Source: Ascidia mentula (Eukaryota > Chordata > Ascidiacea > Phlebobranchia > Ascidiidae). From it: DNA of 64,000 nucleotides. The position numbers and the translations under genes are program-made. Numbering within the stretch: the first letter of the stretch is position 1; each line of letters starts with the position of its first letter. Below, one piece after another: positions 32,517-45,882 of the stretch. The stretch covers positions 13,890,501 to 13,954,500 of the forward strand of contig OX387200.1 in the NCBI GenBank assembly GCA_947561715.1. The letters run 5' to 3'. Below the pieces are notes generated by a model that did not search any database, was not told the DNA's origin, and worked only from the letters and a program-made list of their open reading frames with translations.

Positions 32517-32797
32517 GTTTTGTGGCAGCCATTTTATATTAATTGTTGAAGAGTGGAAGTAGAAAAAAAGAGAGAAACTCGCCCTTGAGTTCTTTCATCA
32601 TCCATCAACGCGCGCTATCTCAGTGTTGTTTTTCTGAATAAACTTCAAGTTTCTTATCGGCGCCCCGTGTCCGCTTCATCTTTTCGCTCGCTTGCGAAAC
32701 GTGCCAACCAACTGGAATTTCAAAGAGTCGTCGCAAACTGCGTCACTGACAATCTAAGCATGCACTTATTTCAACAAAAGAGGCTTCAAAGAACTTC

Positions 32798-32869
32798 GAG
32801 CTCGTCCGGGATTTGAATCCGGGACCTCTCGCACCCAAAGCGAGAATCATACCCCTAGACCAACGAGCC
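32798..32869 (-). tRNA. tRNA-Pro(TGG), G53A and C72T variant
   Basis: Third and last unit with the changes described at 28518. Confidence 0.75.
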
Positions 32870-33039
32870 GTGGTTGTATATCGTTTAATATACTTTGGGT
32901 TATATTGTTAAAAAGTAATTCGTGAAAAAGCAACAAAAAATTATTTTCTGACCGACGAAACCAACACAATGCAATGCTTGAGCTGATGTGTGATTGCATG
33001 TGAAAAAGTTTGCACAGTCACCATACGATCCTTGGCATG

Positions 33040-33111
33040 TCCTCGTTAGTATAGTGGTGAGTATCCCCGCCTGTCACGCGGGAGACCGGGGTTCGATTCC
33101 CCGACGGGGAG
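33040..33111 (+). tRNA. tRNA-Asp(GTC), Asp-a
   Basis: Unchanged from 26616. Downstream GACCGATATG and an enlarged GCGCGC tract link this unit to the 26616 unit rather than its left neighbours. Confidence 0.96.
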
Positions 33112-33618
33112 GATTGTTTTGACCGATATGCACGTCTGAGATGATGTTCACGTGACTAGAAAGTAGGAAATAAACCTTTGTGTAGCTTGCGATCCACTCC
33201 ACTTTCAATCGGACGATGGCACTGAAAAGATTATGCTCGCGCGCAATATCTTGTTGCCCTCTGTCAATTCTCAATCAGCAAAAAGCTTTTTTTGTTGAAT
33301 CAATCATCGTTGTGGATGTGACACATTTATGCTTGTGATAATTGTCAACTATTCTTTCCAGCTGCAGTGGTTGACATTTTTGGAAAGATCAAGTAATGAG
33401 GTAAAACTTAGCAGTATAGTTTCAATCAATTTCGTTGCTTCGGCACAAAATCTGGGTACACATGGATCCTTAATCCTTTGTCAATTTTTCGTTGTCACGG
33501 AATATTGTCCGTTCCAAATGTGCCTTATCTTTTGAAGACGCTGGAGTTGCGTATGCTTTTTGTTAGCCAAGACACAGTGATTTAGATTAAATGTCAGATT
33601 GTTGGACATGTGCTTCAG

Positions 33619-33690
33619 TCCTCGTTAGTATAGTGTTAAGTATCCCCGCCTGTCACGCGGGAGACCGGGGTTCGATTCCCCGACGGGGAG
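33619..33690 (+). tRNA. tRNA-Asp(GTC), Asp-b, G19 changed to T
   Basis: Last of four consecutive units with this D loop. Confidence 0.85.
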
Positions 33691-34939
33691 AAATTTTATC
33701 AGAAATATATTCCATTGCATTTGTCACATGTCGAATGGCCGAATCGTGCTTATTTCATGTTTATAATTTATTTAAAAGGAACAATAGCAAATATAATGTC
33801 AGCACTGGTAAGAAGAAGAATGCGTGTATAGATTTCCTGCACAGTAATGTCAACGCAGATATTGCATGGGCGGATAAAAATGGCAACAACGTATGGTGAT
33901 AAATACGCGAGATTCACGAGTGAACGAGATGAAACTTTTCGTTGTACAACCACGTTTGTTTGGCGCAGGTAATAAACCTCTTATTACGCACAGGCCCTCA
34001 CCAAATGCCGGCAATGTCTGCCGTGTTGCTTTCGGAGCACTTTAGACATAAGTGAGGCGCACGAAGAGGACGATTTAGGACTGGAATCGACGTCCGATAT
34101 GGGCATGAATGCTGAAATTCTTGACAGCGGAACACTTGAAGAATTTGTTGATGGTCGGCTTGCATTTGTAAAGATTCTTTCACATTTTCGTATACGCTTG
34201 CTTGTGGGATTGTGGTGGCGATCCTGCGTAATACTGTTACGTTGAGACGAAGAGTCGGCATCATCATCGAGGCGGGATCGTTTTCTTGACTTTGGAGTGC
34301 TGCAGTTTAGCTCCGGTGGAAAGACACATACTTTCTGGCTAGTTGTGCGCTTTGAAACTTTAGTGGTGATTCTTCTTGGTCGAGAGTCAACCTGAAGCGT
34401 TTCTTTCAGGACCTGCACACATGCAAAAAGAAACTTGTCAAACAATCGTCGATAGATCTCTTGACCAATTTAATAGTCAATTTTCGAAACTTTACATAAT
34501 TTACATGCTTTTGGGCCGCTTACCATGCTGAGAAGAAGAACTTTTTCACTTTCGACGAATGTATGCATTACTTGCTCGTGATGTATTGCGCGTTTCAAAG
34601 TAAAAATATATTCTTGTTTTGTCCAATAGGAGTTGATGCGAGTTGTTAGTGGATCCAACTTTTGTGGCAGCCATTTTATATTAATTGTTGAAGAGTGGAA
34701 GTAGAAAAAAAGAGAGAAACTCGCCATTGAGTTCTTTCATCATCCATCAACGCGCGCTATCTCAGTGTTGTTTTTCTGAATAAACTTCAAGTTTCTTATC
34801 GGCGCCCCGTGTCCGCTTCATCTTTTCGCTCGCTTGCGAAACGTGCCAACCAATTGGAATTTCAAAGAGTCGTCGCAAACTGCGTCACTGACAATCTAAG
34901 CATGCTCTTATTTCAACAAAAGAGGCTTCAAAGAACTTC

Positions 34940-35011
34940 GGGCTCGTCCTGGATTTGAACCCGGGACCTCTCGCACCCAAAGCGAGAATCATACCCCTAG
35001 ACCAACGAGCC
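34940..35011 (-). tRNA. tRNA-Pro(TGG), C63A variant
   Basis: T stem reads CCGGG/CCAGG, a G-A mismatch at 51-63; G53 is restored. Shared only with the next unit. Confidence 0.8.
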
Positions 35012-35181
35012 GTGGTTGTATATCGTTTAATATACTTTGGGTTATATTGTTAAAAAGTAATTCGTGAAAAAACAACAAAAAATTATTTTCTGACCGACGA
35101 AACCAACACAATGCAATGCTTGAGCTGATGTGTGATTGCATGTGAAAAAGTTTGCACAGTCACCATACGATCCTTGGCATG

Positions 35182-35253
35182 TCCTCGTTAGTATAGTGGT
35201 GAGTATCCCCGCCTGTCACGCGGGAGACCGGGGTTCGATTCCCCGACGGGGAG
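35182..35253 (+). tRNA. tRNA-Asp(GTC), Asp-a
   Basis: Unchanged from 26616. From this unit on, the spacer reads GGATCTGAC instead of GGATGTGAC. Confidence 0.96.
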
Positions 35254-35758
35254 GATTGTTTTGACGGATATGCACGTCTGAGATGATGTTCACGTGACTA
35301 GAAAGTAGGAAATAAACCTTTGTGTAACTTGCGATCCACTCCACTTTCAATCGGACGATGGCACTGAAAAGATTATGCTCGCGCAATATCTTGTTGCCCT
35401 CTGTCAATTCTCAATCAGCAAAAAGCGTTTTTTGTTGAATCAATTATCGTTGTGGATCTGACACATTTATGCTTGTGATAATTGTCAACTATTCATTCCA
35501 GCTGCAGTGGTTGACATTTTTGGAAAGATCAAGTAATGAGGTAAAACTTAGCAGTATAGTTTCAATCAATTTCGTTGCTTCGGCACAAAATCTGGGTATA
35601 CATGGATCCTTAAACCTTTGTCAATTTTTCGTTGTCACGGAATATTGTCCGTTCCAAATGTGCCTTATCTTTTGAAGACGCTGGAGTTGCGTATGCTTTT
35701 TGTTAGCCAAGACACAGTGATTTAGATTAAATGTCAGATTGTTGGACATGTGCTTCAG

Positions 35759-35830
35759 TCCTCGTTAGTATAGTGGTAAGTATCCCCGCCTGTCACGCGG
35801 GAGACCGGGGTTCGATTCCCCGACGGGGAG
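35759..35830 (+). tRNA. tRNA-Asp(GTC), Asp-b
   Basis: Intact, same as the 25054 copy, with the GG of the D loop present. Confidence 0.95.
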
Positions 35831-37079
35831 AAATTTTATCAGAAATATATTCCATTGCATTTGTCACATGCCGAATGGCCGAATCGTGCTTATTTCATGT
35901 TCATAATTTATTTAAAAGGAACAATAGCAAATATAATGTCAGCACTGGTAAGAAGAAGAATGCGTGTATAGATTTCCTGCACAGTAATGTCAACGCAGAT
36001 ATTGCATGGGCGGATAAAAATGGCAACAACGTATGGTGATAAATACGCGAGATTCACGAGTGAACGAGATGAAACTTTTCGTTGTACAACCACGTTTGTT
36101 TGGCGCAGGTAATAAACCTCTTATTACGCACAGGCCCTCATCAAATGCCGACAATGTCTGCCGTGTTGCTTTCGGAGCACTTTAGACATAAGTGAGGCGC
36201 ACGAAGAGGACGATTTAGGACTGGAATCGACGTCCGATATGGGCATGAATGCTGAAATTCTTGACAGCGGAACACTTGAAGAATTTGTTGATGGTCGGCT
36301 TGCATTTGTAAAGATTCTTTCACATTTTCGTATACGCTTGCTTGTGGGATTGTGGTGGCGATCCTGCGTAATACTGTTACGTTGAGACGAAGAGTCGGCA
36401 TCATCATCGAGGCGGGATCGTTTTCTTGACTTTGGAGTGCTGCAGTTTAGCTCCGGTGGAAAGACACATACTTTCTGGCTAGTTGTGCGCTTTGAAACTT
36501 TAGTGATGATTCTTCTTGGTCGAGAGTCAACCTGAAGCGTTTCTTTCAGGACCTGCACACATGCAAAAAGAAACTTGTCAAACAATCGTCGATAGATCTC
36601 TTGACCAATTTAATAGTCAATTTTCGAAACTTTACATAATTTACATGCTTTTGGGCCACTTACCATGCTGAGAAGAAGAACTTCTTCACTTTCGACGAAT
36701 GTATGCATTACTTGCTCGTGATGTATTGCGCGTTTCAAAGTAAAAATATATTCTTGTTTTGTCCAATAGGAGTTGATGCAAGTTGTTAATGGATCCAACT
36801 TTTGTGGCAGCCATTTTATATTAATTGTTGAAGAGTGGAAGTAGAAAAAAAGAGAGAAACTCGCCATTGAGTTCTTTCATCATCCATCAACGCGCGTTAT
36901 CTCAGTGTTGTTTTTCTGAATAACCTTCAAGTTTCCTATCGGCGTCCCGTGTCCGCTTCATCTTTTCGCTCGCTTGCGAAACGTGCCAACCAATTGGAAT
37001 TTCAAAGAGTCGTCGCAAACTGCGTCACTGACAATCTAAGCATGCTCTTATTTCAACAAAAGAGGCTTCAAAGAACTTC

Positions 37080-37151
37080 GGGCTCGTCCTGGATTTGAAC
37101 CCGGGACCTCTCGCACCCAAAGCGAGAATCATACCCCTAGACCAACGAGCC
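37080..37151 (-). tRNA. tRNA-Pro(TGG), C63A variant
   Basis: Same T-stem mismatch as at 34940. Confidence 0.8.
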
Positions 37152-37321
37152 GTGGTTGTATATCGTTTAATATACTTTGGGTTATATTGTTAAAAAGTAA
37201 TTCGTGAAAAAACAACAAAAAATTATTTTCTGACCGACGAAACCAACACAATGCAATGCTTGAGCTGATGTGTGATTGCATGTGAAAAAGTTTGCACAGT
37301 CACCATACGATCCTTGGCATG

Positions 37322-37393
37322 TCCTCGTTAGTATAGTGGTGAGTATCCCCGCCTGTCACGCGGGAGACCGGGGTTCGATTCCCCGACGGGGAG
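37322..37393 (+). tRNA. tRNA-Asp(GTC), Asp-a
   Basis: Unchanged from 26616. Confidence 0.96.
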
Positions 37394-37898
37394 GATTGTT
37401 TTGACGGATATGCACGTCTGAGATGATGTTCACGTGACTAGAAAGTAGGAAATAAACCTTTGTGTAACTTGCGATCCACTCCACTTTCAATCGGACGATG
37501 GCACTGAAAAGATTATGCTCGCGCAATATCTTGTTGCCCTCTGTCAATTCTCAATCAGCAAAAAGCGTTTTTTGTTGAATCAATTATCGTTGTGGATCTG
37601 ACACATTTATGCTTGTGATAATTGTCAACTATTCATTCCAGCTGCAGTGGTTGACATTTTTGGAAAGATCAAGTAATGAGGTAAAACTTAGCAGTATAGT
37701 TTCAATCAATTTCGTTGCTTCGGCACAAAATCTGGGTATACATGGATCCTTAATCCTTTGTCAATTTTTCGTTGTCACGGAATATTGTCCGTTCCAAATG
37801 TGCCTTATCTTTTGAAGACGCTGGAGTTGCGTATGCTTTTTGTTAGCCAAGACACAGTGATTTAGATTAAATGTCAGATTGTTGGACATGTGCTTCAG

Positions 37899-37970
37899 TC
37901 CTCGTTAGTATAGTGGTAAGTATCCCCGCCTGTCACGCGGGAGACCGGGGTTCGATTCCCCGACGGGGAG
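37899..37970 (+). tRNA. tRNA-Asp(GTC), Asp-b
   Basis: Intact, same as 25054. Confidence 0.95.
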
Positions 37971-39219
37971 AAATTTTATCAGAAATATATTCCATTGCAT
38001 TTGTCACATGCCGAATGGCCGAATCGTGCTTATTTCATGTTCATAATTTATTTAAAAGGAACAATAGCAAATATAATGTCAGCACTGGTAAGAAGAAGAA
38101 TGCGTGTATAGATTTCCTGCACAGTAATGTCAACGCAGATATTGCATGGGCGGATAAAAATGGCAACAACGTATGGTGATAAATACGCGAGATTCACGAG
38201 TGAACGAGATGAAACTTTTCCTTGTACAACCACGTTTGTTTGGCGCAGGTAATAAACCTCTTATTACGCACAGGCCCTCATCAAATGCCGACAATGTCTG
38301 CCGTGTTGCTTTCGGAGCACTTTAGACATAAGTGAGGCGCACGAAGAGGACGATTTAGGACTGGAATCGACGTCCGATATGGGCATGAATGCTGAAATTC
38401 TTGACAGCGGGACACTTGAAGAATTTGTTGATGGTCGGCTTGCATTTGTAAAGATTCTTTCACATTTTCGTATACGCTTGCTTGTGGGATTGTGGTGGCG
38501 ATCCTGCGTAATACTGTTACGTTGAGACGAAGAGTCGGCATCATCATCGAGGCGGGATCGTTTTCTTGACTTTGGAGTGCTGCAGTTTAGCTCCGGTGGA
38601 AAGACACATACTTTCTGGCTAGTTGTGCGCTTTGAAACTTTAGTGATGATTCTTCTTGGTCGAGAGTCAACCTGAAGCGTTTCTTTCAGGACCTGCACAC
38701 ATGCAAAAAGAAACTTGTCAAACAATCGTCGATAGATCTCTTGACCAATTTAATAGTCAATTTTCGAAACTTTACATAATTTACATGCTTTTGGGCCACT
38801 TACCATGCTGAGAAGAAGAACTTCTTCACTTTCGACGAATGTATGCATTACTTGCTCGTGATGTATTGCGCGTTTCAAAGTAAAAATATATTCTTGTTTT
38901 GTCCAATAGGAGTTGATGCGAGTTGTTAATGGATCCAACTTTTGTGGCAGCCATTTTATATTAATTGTTGAAGAGTGGAAGTAGAAAAAAAGAGAGAAAC
39001 TCGCCCTTGAGTTCTTTCATCATCCATCAACGCGCGTTATCTCAGTGTTGTTTTTCTGAATAACCTTCAAGTTTCTTATCGGCGCCCCGTGTCCGCTTCA
39101 TCTTTTCGCTCGCTTGCGAAACGTGCCAACCAACTGGAATTTCAAAGAGTCGTCGCAAACTGCGTCACTGACAATCTAAGCATGCACTTATTTCAACAAA
39201 AGAGGCTTCAAAGAACTTC

Positions 39220-39291
39220 GGGCTCGTCCGGGATTTGAACCCGGGACCTCTCGCACCCAAAGCGAGAATCATACCCCTAGACCAACGAGCC
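39220..39291 (-). tRNA. tRNA-Pro(TGG)
   Basis: Intact, same as 26374. Confidence 0.96.
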
Positions 39292-39461
39292 GTGGTTGTA
39301 TATCGTTTAATATACTTTGGGTTATATTGTTAAAAAGTAATTCGTGAAAAAACAACAAAAAATTATTTTCTGACCGACGAAACCAACACAATGCAATGCT
39401 TGAGCTGATGTGTGATTGCATGTGAAAAAGTTTGCACAGTCACCATACGATCCTTGGCATG

Positions 39462-39533
39462 TCCTCGTTAGTATAGTGGTGAGTATCCCCGCCTGTCACG
39501 CGGGAGACCGGGGCTCGATTCCCCGACGGGGAG
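39462..39533 (+). tRNA. tRNA-Asp(GTC), Asp-a, T54C variant
   Basis: T loop begins CTC instead of TTC, changing the invariant T54 and the B box (GGCTCGATTCC). Only this unit has it. Confidence 0.85.
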
Positions 39534-40038
39534 GATTGTTTTGACGGATATGCACGTCTGAGATGATGTTCACGTGACTAGAAAGTAGAAAATAAACCTT
39601 TGTGTAACTTGCGATCCACTCCACTTTCAATCGGACGATGGCACTGAAAAGATTATGCTCGCGCAATATCTTGTTGCCCTCTGTCAATTCTCAATCAGCA
39701 AAAAGCGTTTTTTGTTGAATCAATCATCGTTGTGGATCTGACACATTTATGCTTGTGATAATTGTCAACTATTCTTTCCAGCTGCAGTGGTTGACATTTT
39801 TGGAAAGATCAAGTAATGAGGTGAAACTTAGCAGTATAGTTTCAATCAATTTCGTTGCTTCGGCACAAAATCTGGGTATACATGGATCCTTAATCCTTTG
39901 TCAATTTTTCGTTGTCACGGAATATTGTCCGTTCCAAATGTGCCTTATCTTTTGAAGACGCTGGAGTTGCGTATGCTTTTTGTTAGCCAAGACACAGTGA
40001 TTTAGATTAAATGTCAGATTGTTGGACATGTGCTTCAG

Positions 40039-40110
40039 TCCTCGTTAGTATAGTGGTAAGTATCCCCGCCTGTCACGCGGGAGACCGGGGTTCGATTCCC
40101 CCATGGGGAG
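40039..40110 (+). tRNA. tRNA-Asp(GTC), Asp-b, CCATGG variant
   Basis: G65 to C and C67 to T: the 49-65 pair becomes C-C and 6-67 becomes G-U. The T stem/acceptor junction is weakened; B box intact. First of seven such copies. Confidence 0.82.
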
Positions 40111-41360
40111 AAATTTTATCAGAAATATATTCCATTGCATTTGTCACATGCCGAATGGCCGAATCGTGCTTATTTCATGTTCATAATTTATTCAAAAAGG
40201 AACAATAGCAAATATAATGTCAGCACTGGTAAGAAGAAGAATGCGTGTATAGATTTCCTGCACAGTAATGTCAACGCAGATATTGCATGGGCGGATAAAT
40301 ATGGCAACAACGTATGGTGATAAATACGCGAGATTCACGAGTGAACGAGATGAAACTTTTCGTTGTACAACCACGTTTGTTTGGCGCAGGTAATAAACCT
40401 CTTATTACGCACAGGCCCTCATCAAATGCCGACAATGTCTGCCGTGTTGCTTTCGGAGCACTTTAGACATAAGTGAGGCGCACGAAGAGGACGATTTAGG
40501 ACTGGAATCGACGTCCGATATGGGCATGAATGCTGAAATTCTTGACAGCGGGACACTTGAAGAATTTGTTGATGGTCGGCTTGCATTTGTAAAGATTCTT
40601 TCACATTTTCGTATACGCTTGCTTGTGGGATTGTGGTGGCGATCCTGCGTAATACTGTTACGTTGAGACGAAGAGTCGGCATCATCATCGAGGCGGGATC
40701 GTTTTCTTGACTTTGGAGTGCTGCAGTTTAGCTCCGGTGGAAAGACACATACTTTCTGGCTAGTTGTGCGCTTTGAAACTTTAGTGATGATTCTTCTTGG
40801 TCGAGAGTCAACCTGAAGCGTTTCTTTCAGGACCTGCACACATGCAAAAAGAAACTTGTCAAACAATCGTCGATAGATCTCTTGACCAATTTAATAGTCA
40901 ATTTTCGAAACTTTACATAATTTACATGCTTTTGGGCCACTTACCATGCTGAGAAGAAGAACTTCTTCACTTTCGACGAATGTATGCATTACTTGCTCGT
41001 GATGTATTGCGCGTTTCAAAGTAAAAATATATTCTTGTTTTGTCCAATAGGAGTTGATGCAAGTTGTTAATGGATCCAACTTTTGTGGCAGCCATTTTAT
41101 ATTAATTGTTGAAGAGTGGAAGTAGAAAAAAAGAGAGAAACTCGCCATTGAGTTCTTTCATCATCCATCAACGCGCGTTATCTCAGTGTTGTTTTTCTGA
41201 ATAACCTTCAAGTTTCTTATCGGCGCCCCGTGTCCGCTTCATCTTTTCGCTCGCTTGCGAAGCGTGCCAACCAACTGGAATTTCAAAGAGTCGTCGCAAA
41301 CTGCGTCACTGACAATCTAAGCATGCACTTATTTCAACAAAAGAGGCTTCAAAGAACTTC

Positions 41361-41432
41361 GGGCTCGTCCGGGATTTGAACCCGGGACCTCTCGCACCCA
41401 AAGCGAGAATCATACCCCTAGACCAACGAGCC
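41361..41432 (-). tRNA. tRNA-Pro(TGG)
   Basis: Intact, same as 26374. Confidence 0.96.
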
Positions 41433-41602
41433 GTGGTTGTATATCGTTTAATATACTTTGGGTTATATTGTTAAAAAGTAATTCGTGAAAAAACAACAAA
41501 AAATTATTTTCTGACCGACGAAACCAACACAATGCAATGCTTGAGCTGATGTGTGATTGCATGTGAAAAAGTTTGCACAGTCACCATACGATCCTTGGCA
41601 TG

Positions 41603-41674
41603 TCCTCGTTAGTATAGTGGTGAGTATCCCCGCCTGTCACGCGGGAGACCGGGGTTCGATTCCCCGACGGGGAG
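41603..41674 (+). tRNA. tRNA-Asp(GTC), Asp-a
   Basis: tRNA unchanged; downstream TTCACGAGACT (for TTCACGTGACT) is shared only with the 51935 unit. Confidence 0.96.
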
Positions 41675-42179
41675 GATTGTTTTGACGGATATGCACGTCT
41701 GAGATGATGTTCACGAGACTAGAAAGTAGGAAATAAACCTTTGTGTAACTTGCGATCCACTCCACTTTCAATCGGACGATGGCACTGAAAAGATTATGCT
41801 CGCGCAATATCTTGTTGCCCTCTGTCAATTCTCAATCAGCAAAAAGCGTTTTTTGTTGAATCAATTATCGTTGTGGATCTGACACATTTATGCTTGTGAT
41901 AATTGTCAACTATTCATTCCAGCTGCAGTGGTTGACATTTTTGGAAAGATCAAGTAATGAGGTAAAACTTAGCAGTATAGTTTCAATCAATTTCGTTGCT
42001 TCGGCACAAAATCTGGGTATACATGGATCCTTAATCCTTTGTCAATTTTTCGTTGTCACGGAATATTGTCCGTTCCAAATGTGCCTTATCTTTTGAAGAC
42101 GCTGGAGTTGCGTATGCTTTTTGTTAGCCAAGACACAGTGATTTAGATTAAATGTCAGATTGTTGGACATGTGCTTCAG

Positions 42180-42251
42180 TCCTCGTTAGTATAGTGGTAA
42201 GTATCCCCGCCTGTCACGCGGGAGACCGGGGTTCGATTCCCCCATGGGGAG
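42180..42251 (+). tRNA. tRNA-Asp(GTC), Asp-b, CCATGG variant
   Basis: Same G65C/C67T pair of changes as 40039. Confidence 0.82.
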
Positions 42252-43500
42252 AAATTTTATCAGAAATATATTCCATTGCATTTGTCACATGCCGAATGGC
42301 CGAATCGTGCTTATTTCATGTTCATAATTTATTTAAAAGGAACAATAGCAAATATAATGTCAGCACTGGTAAGAAGAAGAATGCGTGTATAGATTTCCTG
42401 CACAGTAATGTCAACGCAGATATTGCATGGGCGGATAAAAATGGCAACAACGTATGGTGATAAATACGCGAGATTCACGAGTGAACGAGATGAAACTTTT
42501 CGTTGTACAACCACGTTTGTTTGGCGCAGGTAATAAACCTCTTATTACGCACAGGCCCTCATCAAATGCCGACAATGTCTGCCGTGTTGCTTTCGGAGCA
42601 CTTTAGACATAAGTGAGGCGCACGAAGAGGACGATTTAGGACTGGAATCGACGTCCGATATGGGCATGAATGCTGAAATTCTTGACAGCGGGACACTTGA
42701 AGAATTTGTTGATGGTCGGCTTGCATTTGTAAAGATTCTTTCACATTTTCGTATACGCTTGCTTGTGGGATTGTGGTGGCGATCCTGCGTAATACTGTTA
42801 CGTTTAGACGAAGAGTCGGCATCATCATCGAGGCGGGATCGTTTTCTTGACTTTGGAGTGCTGCAGTTTAGCTCCGGTGGAAAGACACATACTTTCTGGC
42901 TAGTTGTGCGCTTTGAAACTTTAGTGATGATTCTTCTTGGTCGAGAGTCAACCTGAAGCGTTTCTTTCAGGACCTGCACACATGCAAAAAGAAACTTGTC
43001 AAACAATCGTCGATAGATCTCTTGACCAATTTAATAGTCAATTTTCGAAACTTTACATAATTTACATGCTTTTGGGCCACTTACCATGCTGAGAAGAAGA
43101 ACTTCTTCACTTTCGACGAATGTATGCATTACTTGCTCGTGATGTATTGCGCGTTTCAAAGTAAAAATATATTCTTGTTTTGTCCAATAGGAGTTGATGC
43201 AAGTTGTTAATGGATCCAACTTTTGTGGCAGCCATTTTATATTAATTGTTGAAGAGTGGAAGTAGAAAAAAAGAGAGAAACTCGCGATTGAGTTCTTTCA
43301 TCATCCATCAACGCGCGTTATCTCAGTGTTGTTTTTCTGAATAACCTTCAAGTTTCCTATCGGCGTCCCGTGTCCGCTTCATCTTTTCGCTCGCTTGCGA
43401 AACGTGCCAACCAATTGGAATTTCAAAGAGTCGTCGCAAACTGCGTCACTGACAATCTAAGCATGCTCTTATTTCAACAAAAGAGGCTTCAAAGAACTTC

Positions 43501-43572
43501 GGGCTCATCCGGGATTTGAACCCGGGACCTCTCGCACCCAAAGCGAGAATCATACCCCTAGACCAACGAGCC
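43501..43572 (-). tRNA. tRNA-Pro(TGG), C67T variant
   Basis: Acceptor 3' strand ATGAGCC gives a G6-U67 wobble, which should be tolerated. Unique to this unit. Confidence 0.9.
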
Positions 43573-43742
43573 GTGGTTGTATATCGTTTAATATACTTTG
43601 GGTTATATTGTTAAAAAGTAATTCGTGAAAAAACAACAAAAAATTATTTTCTGACCGACGAAACCAACACAATGCAATGCTTGAGCTGATGTGTGATTGC
43701 ATGTGAAAAAGTTTGCACAGTCACCATACGATCCTTGGCATG

Positions 43743-43814
43743 TCCTCGTTAGTATAGTGGTGAGTATCCCCGCCTGTCACGCGGGAGACCGGGGTTCGAT
43801 TCCCCGACGGGGAG
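43743..43814 (+). tRNA. tRNA-Asp(GTC), Asp-a
   Basis: Unchanged from 26616; opens the block that matches 58354-60910. Confidence 0.96.
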
Positions 43815-44319
43815 GATTGTTTTGACGGATATGCACGTCTGAGATGATGTTCACGTGACTAGAAAGTAGGAAATAAACCTTTGTGTAACTTGCGATCCAC
43901 TCCACTTTCAATCGGACGATGGCACTGAAAAGATTATGCTCGCGCAATATCTTGTTGCCCTCTGTCAATTCTCAATCAGCAAAAAGCGTTTTTTGTTGAA
44001 TCAATCATCGTTGTGGATCTGACACATTTATGCTTGTGATAATTGTCAACTATTCTTTCCAGCTGCAGTGGTTGACATTTTTGGAAAGATCAAGTAATGA
44101 GGTAAAACTTAGCAGTATAGTTTCAATCAATTTCGTTGCTTCGGCACAAAATCTGGGTATACATGGATCCTTAATCCTTTGTCAATTTTTCGTTGTCACG
44201 GAATATTGTCCGTTCCAAATGTGCCTTATCTTTTGTAGACGCTGGAGTTGCGTATGCTTTTTGTTAGCCAAGACACAGTGATTTAGATTAAATGTCAGAT
44301 TGTTGGACATGTGCTTCAG

Positions 44320-44391
44320 TCCTCGTTAGTATAGTGGTAAGTATCCCCGCCTGTCACGCGGGAGACCGGGGTTCGATTCCCCGACGGGGAG
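44320..44391 (+). tRNA. tRNA-Asp(GTC), Asp-b
   Basis: Intact; an unaltered copy between CCATGG-type neighbours. Confidence 0.95.
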
Positions 44392-45640
44392 AAATTTTAT
44401 CAGAAATATATTCCATTGCATTTGTCACATGCCGAATGGCCGAATCGTGCTTATTTCATGTTCATAATTTATTTAAAAGGAACAATAGCAAATATAATGT
44501 CAGCACTGGTAAGAAGAAGAATGCGTGTATAGATTTCCTGCACAGTAATGTCAACGCAGATATTGCATGGGCGGATAAAAATGGCAACAACGTATGGTGA
44601 TAAATACGCGAGATTCACGAGTGAACGAGATGAAACTTTTCGTTGTACAACCACGTTTGTTTGGCGCAGGTAATAAACCTCTTATTACGCACAGGCCCTC
44701 ATCAAATGCCGACAATGTCTGCCGTGTTGCTTTCGGAGCACTTTAGACATAAGTGAGGCGCACGAAGAGGACGATTTAGGACTGGAATCGACGTCCGATA
44801 TGGGCATGAATGCTAAAATTCTTGACAGCGGGACACTTGAAGAATTTGTTGATGGTCGGCTTGCATTTGTAAAGATTCTTTCACATTTTCGTATACGCTT
44901 GCTTGTGGGATTGTGGTGGCGATCCTGCGTAATACTGTTACGTTGAGACGAAGAGTCGGCATCATCATCGAGGCGGGATCGTTTTCTTGACTTTGGAGTG
45001 CTGCAGTTTAGCTCCGGTGGAAAGACACATACTTTCTGGCTAGTTGTGCGCTTTGAAACTTTAGTGATGATTCTTCTTGGTCGAGAGTCAACCTGAAGCG
45101 TTTCTTTCAGGACCTGCACACATGCAAAAAGAAACTTGTCAAACAATCGTCGATAGATCTCTTGACCAATTTAATAGTCAATTTTCGAAACTTTACATAA
45201 TTTACATGCTTTTGGGCCACTTACCATGCTGAGAAGAAGAACTTCTTCACTTTCGACGAATGTATGCATTACTTGCTCGTGATGTATTGCGCGTTTCAAA
45301 GTAAAAATATATTCTTGTTTTGTCCAATAGGAGTTGATGCGAGTTGTTAATGGATCCAACTTTTGTGGCAGCCATTTTATATTAATTGTTGAAGAGTGGA
45401 AGTAGAAAAAAAGAGAGAAACTCGCCATTGAGTTCTTTCATCATCCATCAACGCGCGTTATCTCAGTGTTGTTTTTCTGAATAACCTTCAAGTTTCTTAT
45501 CGGCGCCCCGTGTCCGCTTCATCTTTTCGCTCGCTTGCGAAACGTGCCAACCAACTGGAATTTCAAAGAGTCGTCGCAAACTGCATCACTGACAATCTAA
45601 GCATGCTCTTATTTCAACAAAAGAGGCTTCAAAGAACTTC

Positions 45641-45712
45641 GGGCTCGTCCGGGATTTGAACCCGGGACCTCTCGCACCCAAAGCGAGAATCATACCCCTA
45701 GACCAACGAGCC
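45641..45712 (-). tRNA. tRNA-Pro(TGG)
   Basis: Intact, same as 26374. Confidence 0.96.
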
Positions 45713-45882
45713 GTGGTTGTATATCGTTTAATATACTTTGGGTTATATTGTTAAAAAGTAATTCGTGAAAAAACAACAAAAAATTATTTTCTGACCGACG
45801 AAACCAACACAATGCAATGCTTGAGCTGATGTGTGATTGCATGTGAAAAAGTTTGCACAGTCACCATACGATCCTTGGCATG

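Noticed and set aside
42660..42956. 98-residue plus-strand open frame in units at 42660, 48720, 52992, 55132 and 63690
   Set aside because: Antisense shadow of the minus-strand exon 2; it opens only where one base change (GAGAC to TAGAC) removes a stop.
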